Origin: JBDWFY01 sp965275915
GTDB taxonomy: Bacteria; Pseudomonadota; Alphaproteobacteria; Rhizobiales; Stappiaceae
Length of the DNA: 64,000 bases
Direction of reading: 5' to 3'
Assembly: GCA_965275915.1 (NCBI GenBank)
Contig: CBDHYI010000006.1
Span: forward strand, 310,001 to 374,000
The notes under the pieces were generated by a model. The model was not told where the DNA came from. It saw only the letters and a list, made by a program, of their open reading frames with translations, and did no database searches. A program made the translations under genes and the position numbers. Below, in pieces: positions 7,295 through 16,249 of the stretch. Numbering within the stretch: the first letter of the stretch is position 1; each line of letters opens with the position of its first letter.

Positions 7295-8686
7295 TCAGAC
7301 GAATACCCCCTTTATTCTTGTTGCCCGTGCGGTGCGGTTCAGTCTGCGTCGCGTGCGCATCCTCCGATCACCACCGCAGCACGGGGCTTCCGGCACAAAG
7401 GTGCGTTCTGACATGGAATGACTGTTTTTGGATTTCCCGGGGAGTTCCGGCCCGACTGTAACAGCTCCGATTCCGCGCTGTTCGAAATTGATCTCAAGTA
7501 TGCTCCGATAGCGCCCGCTGTTGAGGACATCATCTACAAACAAAAGCGAGTTGGCGACATCGACGTAGTTGAGGTGATCGGCCGACAGGAGACGCCAGGA
7601 CTCGGCCAGGTATTTACCGACAATGTCTCGCGCATCCTCTAATGCGCTTTTGAAGCCGGCTGGATTTTCCGCATAGGCCCCGTCAAATACGGGTTGGACG
7701 TGTTCGTGATATGATGGCAGATCCTCAACCTGATCGAACATGTCCTCAACAATCGGGGAAATAAGGTTTCGTTCAACCAGTTCCTCATGAAAAATGTCAA
7801 CGAGAATATCGAACATGGCGCCCGTCAGCGGTTGCGCCAGTTTATGTTCGTCTTCCCAGCCATACATGAAATCGGCCAGTGTCAGAGGATTGGCGGCGAG
7901 GCGGATCTGATCGTTCGTCGATAACTCGCCGATACGATTGATCAGATTATAGGTGTAAAGGTTGCCGCGACTGTTTGAGAGCAATTCATCAAGCACGGAA
8001 TCAAAGTGAAGTCCGGCAATCAAGGCTGTCAGATCCGCCGCGGATTCGTGAAATCCGTAATACTCACCGGTTTCGCCGAAGGAATTCGGTACGCCAACCA
8101 TCGCGTAAACGATCAGGTGACCGACTTCGTGCGCGATGATATCGAAATTCAGGCTGAAGGGATGAATATCTCCGTTTTCTTCTTGATGGTAGCCGACTTC
8201 CAGATAACCGTATCCCATGTAGGCGTTCTCTTTGAGCGTATCTTCCACCACCAGTTCGAGTTGCTCGTAATGCTGCGCAAAATGCCAGGGAAACTCGTGT
8301 CCGAAATATGCTTCCCATATATCGAGCGTTCGCCGAACGCTGCCGTAAAGATGTGCCGCTTCGAAGTCGCGTGTGCCGGTCGGGATGTGATCGAAATGTC
8401 CGGCCGCTGACGGCTGAATCGGGGGATGACGGTCGCCCCGCCAGGGAGGCATGAACAGTGTCGGGTCGCCCAAAACCCTTCGCGCATCACCGAATGCCAT
8501 CGGTTTGCCGATCGGGTCTACAACATACATGCGATGATCTGACGGGCCGGGACCGATCAGACCAACCGGCGTTGACACGATGACAGTTTCGGGCTCTTTG
8601 AATTCATCAAAGAACGGGGGTTGGGCGAACAGGCGAAAACGGGTTCCTTCTTCTTTCCTGTCGAAATCGTTTTGATGAACTGACAT
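7295..8686 (-). CDS. HEXXH metallopeptidase-like protein (thermolysin-type gluzincin) of the YcaO locus
   Basis: 463 residues. The zinc-site helix reads DIIAHEVGHLIVY (HEVGH at ~186-190) and is followed 23 residues later by FHESAADLTALI, whose Glu (~214) fits the third zinc ligand in the gluzincin pattern HEXXH...E, as in NEAxSD of thermolysin-like M4 enzymes. There is no signal peptide, so it should act in the cytoplasm. The C-terminus ends in a basic tail (RRMRTRRRLNR) after a Cys-Cys pair. ATG at 8686 follows GGGGGA; a longer frame to 8773 would run into tfuA without a better start. It lies 23 bases after tfuA and 122 bases before the repeat gene. A role in leader removal or in cutting between repeats is inferred from context only. 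Confidence 0.8.
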   Translation of the reverse strand: MSVHQNDFDRKEEGTRFRLFAQPPFFDEFKEPETVIVSTPVGLIGPGPSDHRMYVVDPIGKPMAFGDARRVLGDPTLFMPPWRGDRHPPIQPSAAGHFDHIPTGTRDFEAAHLYGSVRRTLDIWEAYFGHEFPWHFAQHYEQLELVVEDTLKENAYMGYGYLEVGYHQEENGDIHPFSLNFDIIAHEVGHLIVYAMVGVPNSFGETGEYYGFHESAADLTALIAGLHFDSVLDELLSNSRGNLYTYNLINRIGELSTNDQIRLAANPLTLADFMYGWEDEHKLAQPLTGAMFDILVDIFHEELVERNLISPIVEDMFDQVEDLPSYHEHVQPVFDGAYAENPAGFKSALEDARDIVGKYLAESWRLLSADHLNYVDVANSLLFVDDVLNSGRYRSILEINFEQRGIGAVTVGPELPGKSKNSHSMSERTFVPEAPCCGGDRRMRTRRRLNRTARATRIKGVFV

Positions 8687-8709
8687 GCACTCCCCCTCAG
8701 GCCCTGAGC

Positions 8710-10083
8710 CTAAGTCCCTGCCGCGGTGACGATCCGATCGTTGGACGCATCTTTGCTGCTGAGCGATTGCCAAAGATATTCATCCCCCAAAAGAGCGTAG
8801 AACTGTCTCAGGTCTTCAAATCCCAAACCCATACTGTATCTCTCAAGATCATCCGGAATGCCCGCTTTGAGGCGCGCTACGAAATACCAGGACAGCAGCG
8901 CGAGGACCGGCGGAGTCGCCTGGCGTTCGGCTTGGTATCTTTTCAGGAGTTCAGCCTTTTTCTGAGCTTGCGCCAGAAGCCCGGTGTAACGGCCATCGAG
9001 TTTTGTCTGCTCCAGCAGGTCGCGTTCAAGCGTTTCCAACGACACAGATCTTTGGTGTTCGATCATTGCCGCTTCGGTCATCAGATGCTCAAACCGATCC
9101 GGCTCAAGATCGTTTTCTTCCAACCAGTCATTCAGACTTTGCCTGTTAAACAGACCCCTCTCCTGTCTGAAGACTGACATGTACTGGCAAACCGCTTTCT
9201 GATCGGGACCGCCTGTCGCCACGTTCGATGGATCATTGACCAGCCGGCGTAACAGCGCCCGATCCATGGTTGTCCGAAACAGCGTTGGATCGAGCCGCAG
9301 TTCGTTCAACACGGCTGTCGCTTTCTTCATCTGCGATGGCGGTGCTGAAATTCCCTGGCCTTTCTTTCGCCAGGAAACCTCCTGCCACATATCGGTCCAC
9401 TCGAAGTACCAGTCGCGGTCAATGGAGGAAGATCTCGTTTCCTTGCTGCTCAGCGCCTCAAGAAGAGCGAGGGCATCAAGACGTTTCTGGTCGATCTTGT
9501 TGTCGGGAAGCCACTCAGAGAAGGTGGTTAGCGGGTCCGGATCAAGGATCCCGGCAGCAGCAGCCAGCACAGACTTCCAGGTCCGGTCCTGATAGAACTG
9601 TGCTTTGGCGATGCCGATCAGTTTCTCAGACATTTGATCATCAAGGATGCCACAAGATCCGGCCTTTTTCACAGTGGCGCGAATATTCACCATGGGCTCG
9701 CTCAGTGCAACGAAGCCCGCCTCTGCGGGGCCGTGCACCAGCGCAACTTCATCGTCATCCGTCAGGACTTCATCACGATAATCTTCAAAGATTGATCCGA
9801 TGCCGCGCATACCGAAGGCGTGAAGCTCAGCACCCCGCAGCGCGCCCATGCTGGCTGCGCCCAGCACTGCGATGCCCCGATCAAGCGCCCAGAGAATTTC
9901 CTTATGCCAGACGGCGGGCATGCCGTCGAAATAACCGTCAATGATGCCGATGGCTTCGGGTCTACGCGCTTGCGCGGCCCTGTAGAGATCGCCCTGTGCG
10001 ACAGGTGGCAGGAACGAAAAAGAGGAATATTGCTCATGATCCTCCTGCCGCAGGCTGGGCCCCGCAAACACGATGACGCTCAT
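8710..10083 (-). CDS. tfuA: TfuA-like protein
   Basis: 457 residues. The N-terminal ~220 residues are the TfuA core: VIVFAGPSL at the start, DLYRAA, GIIDGYFDGMPAVWHKEILWAL, and GAASMGALRGAEL. TfuA proteins occur beside YcaO enzymes; with YcaO they install backbone thioamides, as known for methyl-coenzyme M reductase and thioamide RiPPs, and the family name comes from the trifolitoxin locus of rhizobia. The C-terminal ~230 residues are helical and charged (ERDLLEQTK, QAQKKAELLKRYQAE) and are longer than in minimal TfuA proteins. The start overlaps the ycaO stop by four bases (ATGA), implying translational coupling and a stoichiometric complex. Confidence 0.92.
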   Translation of the reverse strand: MSVIVFAGPSLRQEDHEQYSSFSFLPPVAQGDLYRAAQARRPEAIGIIDGYFDGMPAVWHKEILWALDRGIAVLGAASMGALRGAELHAFGMRGIGSIFEDYRDEVLTDDDEVALVHGPAEAGFVALSEPMVNIRATVKKAGSCGILDDQMSEKLIGIAKAQFYQDRTWKSVLAAAAGILDPDPLTTFSEWLPDNKIDQKRLDALALLEALSSKETRSSSIDRDWYFEWTDMWQEVSWRKKGQGISAPPSQMKKATAVLNELRLDPTLFRTTMDRALLRRLVNDPSNVATGGPDQKAVCQYMSVFRQERGLFNRQSLNDWLEENDLEPDRFEHLMTEAAMIEHQRSVSLETLERDLLEQTKLDGRYTGLLAQAQKKAELLKRYQAERQATPPVLALLSWYFVARLKAGIPDDLERYSMGLGFEDLRQFYALLGDEYLWQSLSSKDASNDRIVTAAGT

Positions 10084-11339
10084 TCTGCTGCCTCCTGGAG
10101 GGATCGCAGCCGATTGCCGGGAACGAATGCGTTGTGATCGTCCGGCCCTTCCAGTCCGGGTATCACCACGCGGGCGACCGCAACGCCAAGATCCTCCCGG
10201 GTGAGATTGACAGCGACTACCTCCTCGATCCCGCTCTGAGTAAGTTGATCCAGAAGCCAGGTCAGGTCGGACAGGAAGTTGTCGTGATCGGAGGTGGGCA
10301 GGTCTTTGAAGCTTCTGGGTGCGTGTCCCTCTCTTGCCAATCTGCCCGCATGGTCTCGTTTCGTGTGCCGCCCCTCATCGTCAAATTCCTCAAGGCTCAG
10401 ATCGTCTCTTGCGCCCGAAATATAAGTTGTCCGGACCTGCGCCGCTTCCGTCAGGGCCCTGATGGTCGCAATTTCTCGCACCGGATGCGTGCCGGACCCG
10501 ATCCCGACATGATTGTTGGGATTAAGTTCGTCCTGAAGAACGCAATAGATGGTCGGAACAGCGATATCCGAGGTGATGTCATAAAGGCGGACCGAAAATC
10601 CTCTCTCGCGCATTTGCTGAATCAGGCTCAGGCAGTCCGCATCCGCAACAGTTTGAACATCAATTGCCGTGTCAGCCCGTTCCGCCATCAATCTGTGGTT
10701 CCAGAGAGCCAATGCATCCCGCTCAATCACCTCGCAGATTCCGTGACAGATCGCTTCAATCAATGAATTGCCGGATGCCAGACCGTTTGTACTCGCATCA
10801 AAGCACCCATGGCCGGGCGCTTTGGAAACCGTGTAATTGGCGTGCACCGTCTCATAGGGCAGCCAGCAGGAGCGTCTGCCGATCAGATCCCAGCCTTCGA
10901 TCCACGTGATGGGAAGGTCTTCATGAAACGGACTGTTTGCGATCGACACAAGACGTTCGGTATTGACAAGGGAGTGGCCCCGCTCGGCATGGCGTCTGGA
11001 GAAAAATTTCAGGGGTCTCTCGATATGTTCGGCGTGGAAGATCTCAACGGACTCCATCAGCCCTGATGCTTTGGCGGCATCCATGGTCAATCCCTTGCCA
11101 AGCGACACGGCAAGCGAGCGGGCATTGGGCCGGCAGACCATCACAACGGGAACGCCGAGCCGATCAAGCCCAGTGATGTTGGCAATGCGGGTTATGCCCA
11201 TCTTCGGCATGAGTGGGCGGACCCTTTCCAACGTGTCGGCAGGTGTCGTTATGCGCTGGCAGCCGCTCAGAAAAATTTTGCGGTATTGCACCGCGTCGCG
11301 GTCAATAATTTCTGCAATATGCCTGAGAGGCGGGTCCAT
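10080..11339 (-). CDS. YcaO-domain ATP-dependent peptide cyclodehydratase/thioamide synthetase
   Basis: 419 residues. YcaO enzymes activate a peptide-bond oxygen with ATP so that a nucleophile can attack. Seen here are the ATP/Mg-binding motifs S92-x3-E96-x2-E99 (in ASGLMESVEIFHAE) and E195...E203-x2-E206-R (in EAICHGICEVIERDA), and the phosphate-binding R-E-I-A-T-x-R-A-x-T-E-A helix. The C-terminus lacks the Pro-rich PxPxP end typical of azoline-forming members, and no E1-like or dehydrogenase partner is nearby, which together with TfuA favours thioamidation. ATG 11339 is chosen; the frame extends only to a TTG at 11363 with no ribosome-binding site. It is first in the operon and shares a divergent control region with prfC. 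Confidence 0.93.
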   Translation of the reverse strand: MDPPLRHIAEIIDRDAVQYRKIFLSGCQRITTPADTLERVRPLMPKMGITRIANITGLDRLGVPVVMVCRPNARSLAVSLGKGLTMDAAKASGLMESVEIFHAEHIERPLKFFSRRHAERGHSLVNTERLVSIANSPFHEDLPITWIEGWDLIGRRSCWLPYETVHANYTVSKAPGHGCFDASTNGLASGNSLIEAICHGICEVIERDALALWNHRLMAERADTAIDVQTVADADCLSLIQQMRERGFSVRLYDITSDIAVPTIYCVLQDELNPNNHVGIGSGTHPVREIATIRALTEAAQVRTTYISGARDDLSLEEFDDEGRHTKRDHAGRLAREGHAPRSFKDLPTSDHDNFLSDLTWLLDQLTQSGIEEVVAVNLTREDLGVAVARVVIPGLEGPDDHNAFVPGNRLRSLQEAAE

Positions 11340-11396
11340 AGCATCCAAAACCGAACAAAACAAACTTGAAAAATAGGTTCACAATAAACACCAGAG

Positions 11397-11426
11397 ATTG
11401 TGGGTTGACTCAATATTGGCTGTCAA
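11397..11426 (-). promoter_or_regulatory. putative sigma-70 promoter of the ycaO operon, with dyad
   Basis: Minus strand: TTGACA (11421-11426), 18-base spacer, CACAAT (11397-11402). The -35 is perfect and the -10 matches at four of six positions. The -35 is half of an inverted repeat, TTGAC at 11405-11409 and GTCAA at 11422-11426, with the palindrome CAATATTG (11411-11418) inside, so a regulator could bind over the promoter. Confidence 0.45.
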
Positions 11427-11478
11427 GTGGCAGGACGTCTTAGTTTTGCCACAAATGGTGATGCACCCGATCCATCGG

Positions 11479-11507
11479 TTGACGATATAAGAGTGATCGC
11501 GTAACTG
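11479..11507 (+). promoter_or_regulatory. prfC: putative promoter of prfC
   Basis: TTGACG (11479-11484), 17-base spacer, TAACTG (11502-11507), about 100 bases before the prfC start. Spacing is ideal; the -10 is weak. Confidence 0.35.
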
Positions 11508-11608
11508 CCTAACGGCGACGTTGCTGCCCGGATCGCAATGTCAGCGACACACCGCACCGTGTTTCAGGTCGCGGATGTGCATCCATACCAAGAGTTCGGA
11601 GCTATTGA

Positions 11609-13180
11609 ATGACCGCGGAATATCAGCGCCGCAGAACCTTTGCGATTATCTCTCACCCTGATGCCGGTAAGACCACGCTCACGGAAAAGCTGCTTTTGAC
11701 GGGCGGTGCGATCCGAATGGCCGGTGCAGTGAAAGCCAAGGGCGAAGCGCGGCGGGCGAAGTCCGACTGGATGAAGATCGAACAGGACCGGGGCATCTCG
11801 GTTACGTCCTCGGTCATGACGTTTGAGCGCGACGATGTTGTCTTCAATCTGCTCGATACTCCGGGTCACGAGGATTTTTCCGAAGATACTTACCGCACTC
11901 TCACAGCAGTTGACTCCGCCATCATGGTTATTGACGCGGCCAAGGGCATTGAAAGCCAGACGCGCAAGCTGTTTGAAGTCTGCCGCCTCCGCGACATTCC
12001 GATCATCACCTTCGTCAACAAGGTTGACCGCGAGGGGCGCGACCCGTTTGAGCTGATAGACGAAGTCCAGGAAACGCTTGCACTTGACGCCTGCCCGTTT
12101 GTCTGGCCGGTTGGTATGGGCACGGATTTCAACGGATGCTACGATCTTCGGTCCGACACATTCATGACAGCCAGGGAAAGTGCCACCTGCGACACCTTTC
12201 TCGATTGTTCCGGCTTCGAGGATGAAAAACTGGATGATCTGGTGCCCGATTTCGTCCTGTCTTCCGCGCGAGAAAATGCAGAGCTGGCCGTAGGCGGTTA
12301 TTCCGAATTCGACGAAGAGTCCTATCTGGCCGGTCACCTCTCGCCGGTCATTTTCGGAAGCGCACTGCGTGGCTTCGGCCCTGAATCGATTATCGATTTC
12401 ATCGGCAAATTCGCTCCGGTTCCCCGTCCCACTCCATCCGATCTGAGGGAGGTGACGCCGGATGAAAAGAATGTCACCGGTTTCATTTTCAAGGTTCAGG
12501 CCAATATGGATGCCAATCACCGCGACCGTGTCGCATTTATGCGCCTGTGCTCCGGTGAGTTCAAACGCGGCATGAAGCTGAAACAGCCGCGCACCGGTAA
12601 AGACATCATGGTCCACAGCCCCATTCTGTTCATGGCTCAGGATCGGGAAATTGCCGAAAATGCCTATCCTGGCGACGTCATCGGCATTCCCAATCACGGG
12701 ACGATCCGGGTGGGTGACACCTTCACTGAAGGCGAGGCTATACGCTTCACCGGCCTGCCGGCATTTGCTCCCGAAGCTTTGCGGCGTGTGCGTCTTGGTG
12801 ACACTTCAAAGATCAAACAGTTGCGGTCTGCGCTGGAAGATCTGGCTGAGGAAGGTCTGGTCCAGGTTTTCCGTCCCAACATAGGATCGAACTGGATCGT
12901 CGGTGTTGTCGGCGTTCTTCAGCTCGATGTTCTTAAATCGCGTGCCCGGCAGGAATATCGTGTCGATATTGATTTTGAAACAACTCCCTATGTGGCAGCC
13001 CGTTGGTTAAAATGCGAGGATAACCAAACGCTTAGGACCTTCGTCGATGCCAACAAAACGCAAGTGGTGACGGATAAGGAAGACAATCCGGTTTTTCTGG
13101 CAAAATCAGCCTGGGAGGTCGACTATGTCGCCGAAAAGAACCAGGACATTGAGTTTCAGAAAACCCGGGAGCTTTTGTAG
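11609..13180 (+). CDS. prfC: peptide chain release factor 3
   Basis: 523 residues, full length. A translational GTPase that recycles RF1/RF2 from the ribosome after peptide release. G1 is SHPDAGKTT, the switch region contains RGISVTSSVM, G3 is DTPGHEDF and G4 is FVNKVDREGRDP; domain II follows with FKVQANMD and the RF3-specific C-terminal domain ends in KTRELL-like QKTRELL. These distinguish it from EF-G. It is monocistronic, divergent from the ycaO operon and convergent with the M20 peptidase gene 13 bases beyond its stop. Confidence 0.97.
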   Translation: MTAEYQRRRTFAIISHPDAGKTTLTEKLLLTGGAIRMAGAVKAKGEARRAKSDWMKIEQDRGISVTSSVMTFERDDVVFNLLDTPGHEDFSEDTYRTLTAVDSAIMVIDAAKGIESQTRKLFEVCRLRDIPIITFVNKVDREGRDPFELIDEVQETLALDACPFVWPVGMGTDFNGCYDLRSDTFMTARESATCDTFLDCSGFEDEKLDDLVPDFVLSSARENAELAVGGYSEFDEESYLAGHLSPVIFGSALRGFGPESIIDFIGKFAPVPRPTPSDLREVTPDEKNVTGFIFKVQANMDANHRDRVAFMRLCSGEFKRGMKLKQPRTGKDIMVHSPILFMAQDREIAENAYPGDVIGIPNHGTIRVGDTFTEGEAIRFTGLPAFAPEALRRVRLGDTSKIKQLRSALEDLAEEGLVQVFRPNIGSNWIVGVVGVLQLDVLKSRARQEYRVDIDFETTPYVAARWLKCEDNQTLRTFVDANKTQVVTDKEDNPVFLAKSAWEVDYVAEKNQDIEFQKTRELL

Positions 13181-13193
13181 ATGCCCGCTTCGC

Positions 13194-14411
13194 TCAACTC
13201 TGCAATGACAGGAGGTCTTTCAGCGTCAAGGCAATAATCTCCGTCGCTGCCCGCAAATCGGAGAGCAGCACATGTTCGTCTGCGCCGTGAGCGTTTGCGT
13301 CTGAAATGGATTTCGGACCGGCCCCGTAAAGAACCGTTGGTATTCCTGCCTCCGCATAATGGCGGGCGTCCGTATAGAGCGGGACACCGGTCGCCGGAAC
13401 ATCCTCGCCCAAGACAGCCAGCGCGTGTTTTTTCAGCGGATCGACGAGTTTTTCGATATCCGGCAGAGGCCGCAACGGCTCGGCCAGCATGATCCTGCGG
13501 CATTCAACATCAATTCCGGCACCGGGCGTTGTGGCGGCCTTGATTATGGAAATCAATGCATCTTCGACGGCAATGCCGTCTTCTTCGGGAATAAGGCGTC
13601 GATCAAGGCGCAAGGTCACGCGATCCGGCACGACATTCGTGTTGATGCCGCCCTCGATCAGGCCGACAGTGAGTTTGGGTGATCCTATGCCGTCCTGCCC
13701 GCTCTTAATCTCCTTCAGTTTGTTCCGCTCCTGATAAAGGGCGGCAAGGATATTTGTGGCGGCCTCAAGCGCATCGTTTCCCGACTCCGGCACGGCAGCG
13801 TGCGCCTGCCGTCCTCTCACGACCACCTCAAGATGCAGGCAACCGTTATGGGAGATAGTGATGGCGTGGGAGAAACCGGCGGAGATTGCCAGGTCCGGTT
13901 TCGTCAGGCCTTGTGCCAAAATCCATTTTGGACCGACAAAACCGCCTGCTTCCTCATCGTAGGTCAGGTGAATTTCGACAGTGCCATTCAAGCCATCGGG
14001 TGAGTCGATCAGTGCGAGCAGTGCAAACAGATACGTGGCGAAATCCGATTTCGAAACCGCTGCGCCCCTGCCGTAGATTGCGCCGTTTTTCTCTTCTCCG
14101 CCGTAGGGATCCGTTTGCCAGTCGTCACCGGGAGGCACGACATCTCCGTGGGCGTTCAGCGCGATTACGGGTCCGCCGGAGCCGAACTTTCTGCGGACGA
14201 TCAGATTGGTCACGCTCTTCATGCCGTTTTGAAGCACGAACGGTTCCGGCACGGGATGCTGTTCAACGTCCAGTCCTAGCGTTGCGATCATCGCTGCTGT
14301 CTTTTCCGCATGCGGGGCGCAATCTCCCGGCGGATTATCGCTTGGTATCCGCACCAGCTGTTTCAAAAACCGAACCTGGTCCTCCCATCGGCGGTCGATC
14401 GCGGATTTCAT
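13194..14411 (-). CDS. M20 family metallopeptidase (ArgE/DapE/ACY1-like)
   Basis: 405 residues. Two-zinc amidohydrolase of the M20 family: NAHGDVVPPG carries the first metal His and Asp, YGRGAAVSKSD the bridging region, and TYDEEAGGFVGPKW the catalytic Glu pair; a lid domain follows (residues ~185-295) and YTDARHYAEAG precedes the last metal His. It is the final gene of the purine-degradation string, its start overlapping the upstream allantoate amidohydrolase-like gene by four bases. Co-location suggests a ureide or N-carbamoyl substrate, but acetylornithine or succinyl-diaminopimelate hydrolysis cannot be excluded by sequence. Confidence 0.85.
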   Translation of the reverse strand: MKSAIDRRWEDQVRFLKQLVRIPSDNPPGDCAPHAEKTAAMIATLGLDVEQHPVPEPFVLQNGMKSVTNLIVRRKFGSGGPVIALNAHGDVVPPGDDWQTDPYGGEEKNGAIYGRGAAVSKSDFATYLFALLALIDSPDGLNGTVEIHLTYDEEAGGFVGPKWILAQGLTKPDLAISAGFSHAITISHNGCLHLEVVVRGRQAHAAVPESGNDALEAATNILAALYQERNKLKEIKSGQDGIGSPKLTVGLIEGGINTNVVPDRVTLRLDRRLIPEEDGIAVEDALISIIKAATTPGAGIDVECRRIMLAEPLRPLPDIEKLVDPLKKHALAVLGEDVPATGVPLYTDARHYAEAGIPTVLYGAGPKSISDANAHGADEHVLLSDLRAATEIIALTLKDLLSLQS

Positions 14412-15688
14412 GAGCGGTTTCCTCTCGTCCGCGCGATCGCCTCGATCCAGCGGATCAGTCCTTCAATCGCCTGTTGCATATCCGATATGGTAACGCTTTC
14501 CAGCGGATTGTGGGATATTCCGGCCCGGCAGCGGACGAACAGCATGCCGATTTTTGTCAGGGCAGCCATGGCCTGTCCATCGTGGCCGGCGCCGGACATC
14601 AACCGGCGCGGTTTGATGCCAATTTCCTTCAGAGCCAGTTCCGCACAGTCCTGAAGGTCCGGGTCGCATTGCCGTACGTCGGCATTGTGGAACCGCTCTA
14701 TGCCGATCACACATCCTCTTTTGGCGCCGATAGTGTGTGCTGCGTTTTTTACGGCAACGATAGTTTCCTCGCGTGTTGAATCGTCGGCGGCTCTGACATC
14801 GAGCGTAAAGCGCGTCTCGCCGGGAATGACGTTGACGGCGCCGGGTAACGCTTCGATTTCGCCGACCGTTGCGACCAGAGTTCCGCTTCGATTGGCGCGT
14901 GCGATGGCCTCGATTTCAAGGATAAGTTCGCTGGTTGCCGTCAGCGCATCCTGGCGCAGGGACATGGGAACGGTACCGGCGTGTCCGGCCACCCCCCTGA
15001 CCGTGACCCGCATTCGGCTGGCACCTGCGATCGCCGTCACGATCCCCAAAGGCAGATCTTCGCTTTCAAGCACCGGTCCCTGCTCGATGTGAATTTCAAG
15101 ATACCCTATGATCCCTGACGGATCATAGGCGACCGTTTCCAAAGACCCTCCCCGTGCTTCAAAGCTCCCTAGTGCTTCCGTCACAGAGACACCCCGGCGG
15201 TCTTTGAGCGTCAATGCGGAGGGGTCGAGTGTTCCGGACACGGCGTTTGATGAAAGCAGAGTGGAGGGAAATCGGACTCCCTCTTCATCGCCAAAGGCCA
15301 GGACATTAATGGCGAATGGAAGCTCTATCCCCCGTCGCCGGATTTCTTCCGCCGCCAATATTCCGGTAATGACACCCAGCATTCCGTCATATTTTCCGGC
15401 ATTAACGACGGTGTCGATATGCGATCCCACGAGCAATCGTTCTTCCGATGCAACGGCAGACGTTGGCGGGGCATATCCCCTGACGGTTCCCATTGCATCG
15501 AAGCTGACTGAGAGGCCGGCCTCCTCCATCCAGTGTGCAACCTGATAGGCCGCCGCCTGATGTTCTTTTGAGAGATAGAGACGTGTGAGCCTGTCAGGGT
15601 CGGATGAGAACTCGGCCAGCCGGTCAATCATTTGTTGCGCTTTGTTGCCCAGCGGCAGATCACTTCCGTTCATGATCGCCGCCGTCAT
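14408..15688 (-). CDS. M20 Zn-dependent hydrolase, probable allantoate amidohydrolase
   Basis: About 426 residues. It belongs to the amidase/hydantoinase/carbamoylase branch of M20: GSHIDTVVNAGKYDGMLG, GDEEGVRFPSTLLSS and YLEIHIEQGPVLE are the diagnostic metal and substrate blocks. Members include allantoate amidohydrolase, ureidoglycolate hydrolase and N-carbamoyl amino acid hydrolases; placement directly after uraD in a urate pathway favours allantoate. I chose ATG 15688, which has GGAAGAG upstream; ATG 15673 is an alternative. Either start lies inside the 3' end of uraD, so translation is probably coupled. Confidence 0.87.
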   Translation of the reverse strand: MTAAIMNGSDLPLGNKAQQMIDRLAEFSSDPDRLTRLYLSKEHQAAAYQVAHWMEEAGLSVSFDAMGTVRGYAPPTSAVASEERLLVGSHIDTVVNAGKYDGMLGVITGILAAEEIRRRGIELPFAINVLAFGDEEGVRFPSTLLSSNAVSGTLDPSALTLKDRRGVSVTEALGSFEARGGSLETVAYDPSGIIGYLEIHIEQGPVLESEDLPLGIVTAIAGASRMRVTVRGVAGHAGTVPMSLRQDALTATSELILEIEAIARANRSGTLVATVGEIEALPGAVNVIPGETRFTLDVRAADDSTREETIVAVKNAAHTIGAKRGCVIGIERFHNADVRQCDPDLQDCAELALKEIGIKPRRLMSGAGHDGQAMAALTKIGMLFVRCRAGISHNPLESVTISDMQQAIEGLIRWIEAIARTRGNRS

Positions 15689-16211
15689 CGCGAATACGCT
15701 CTTCCAGCCGAAAGCGGAAGATCCGGGAAATCTGCACAAGCGCGGTTTGAAATTCAACGTCCGGTTCGTTCACCACCCGGGCCTGGAAAGATTCCAGGAT
15801 CATATGTTTGTCGGCGCCCTTCACCGCAAAAATGAAGGGAAACCCGAACCGGTCCCGATAGTCTGCATTCAGCATTGTAAACCGGTCGAATTCTTCGTCG
15901 GTCAGACAGTCAAGCCCCGCACCGCGTTGTTCTTTGCGGGAGTCTTCGGCCAAATCTCCCATGCGCGCTGCCCTGCCCGCCAGATCGGGGTGGGCGCGTA
16001 TCAGGGCCAGTTGTTTATTTCCGTCCGCTTCGGTCATGGCTCTGGCGAAGCCGGCGATAACGGCCTTGCGGTCCGGAAAAGGGCGAAGGCGCGCAGCCGC
16101 TTCCGCGACCCAGGGAGAATGTTCCGCGACATCTCCGAACAGGGACACAAAATCCTCTAACGACAGGGCGTTAATATCGTCGATAGAAAGTGGAAAATCT
16201 GACTGCGCCAT
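15660..16211 (-). CDS. uraD: OHCU decarboxylase
   Basis: 183 residues, the usual size. It converts 2-oxo-4-hydroxy-4-carboxy-5-ureidoimidazoline to S-allantoin, the third step of urate breakdown after urate oxidation and 5-hydroxyisourate hydrolysis. Visible are LIRAHPDLAG with the catalytic His, SRKEQRGAGL, and FGFPFIFAVKG, all characteristic. It sits between puuD and the allantoate amidohydrolase-like gene, with an overlap at its 3' end. No signal peptide or peroxisomal-type extension is present. Confidence 0.95.
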   Translation of the reverse strand: MAQSDFPLSIDDINALSLEDFVSLFGDVAEHSPWVAEAAARLRPFPDRKAVIAGFARAMTEADGNKQLALIRAHPDLAGRAARMGDLAEDSRKEQRGAGLDCLTDEEFDRFTMLNADYRDRFGFPFIFAVKGADKHMILESFQARVVNEPDVEFQTALVQISRIFRFRLEERIRDDGGDHERK

Positions 16212-16249
16212 TGTTTTGCTTCATAGCGGACTTGACTGAAGACATGCAT

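Noticed and set aside
11564..12697. A 377-codon minus-strand frame
   Set aside because: Antisense to prfC, which is intact over the same bases.
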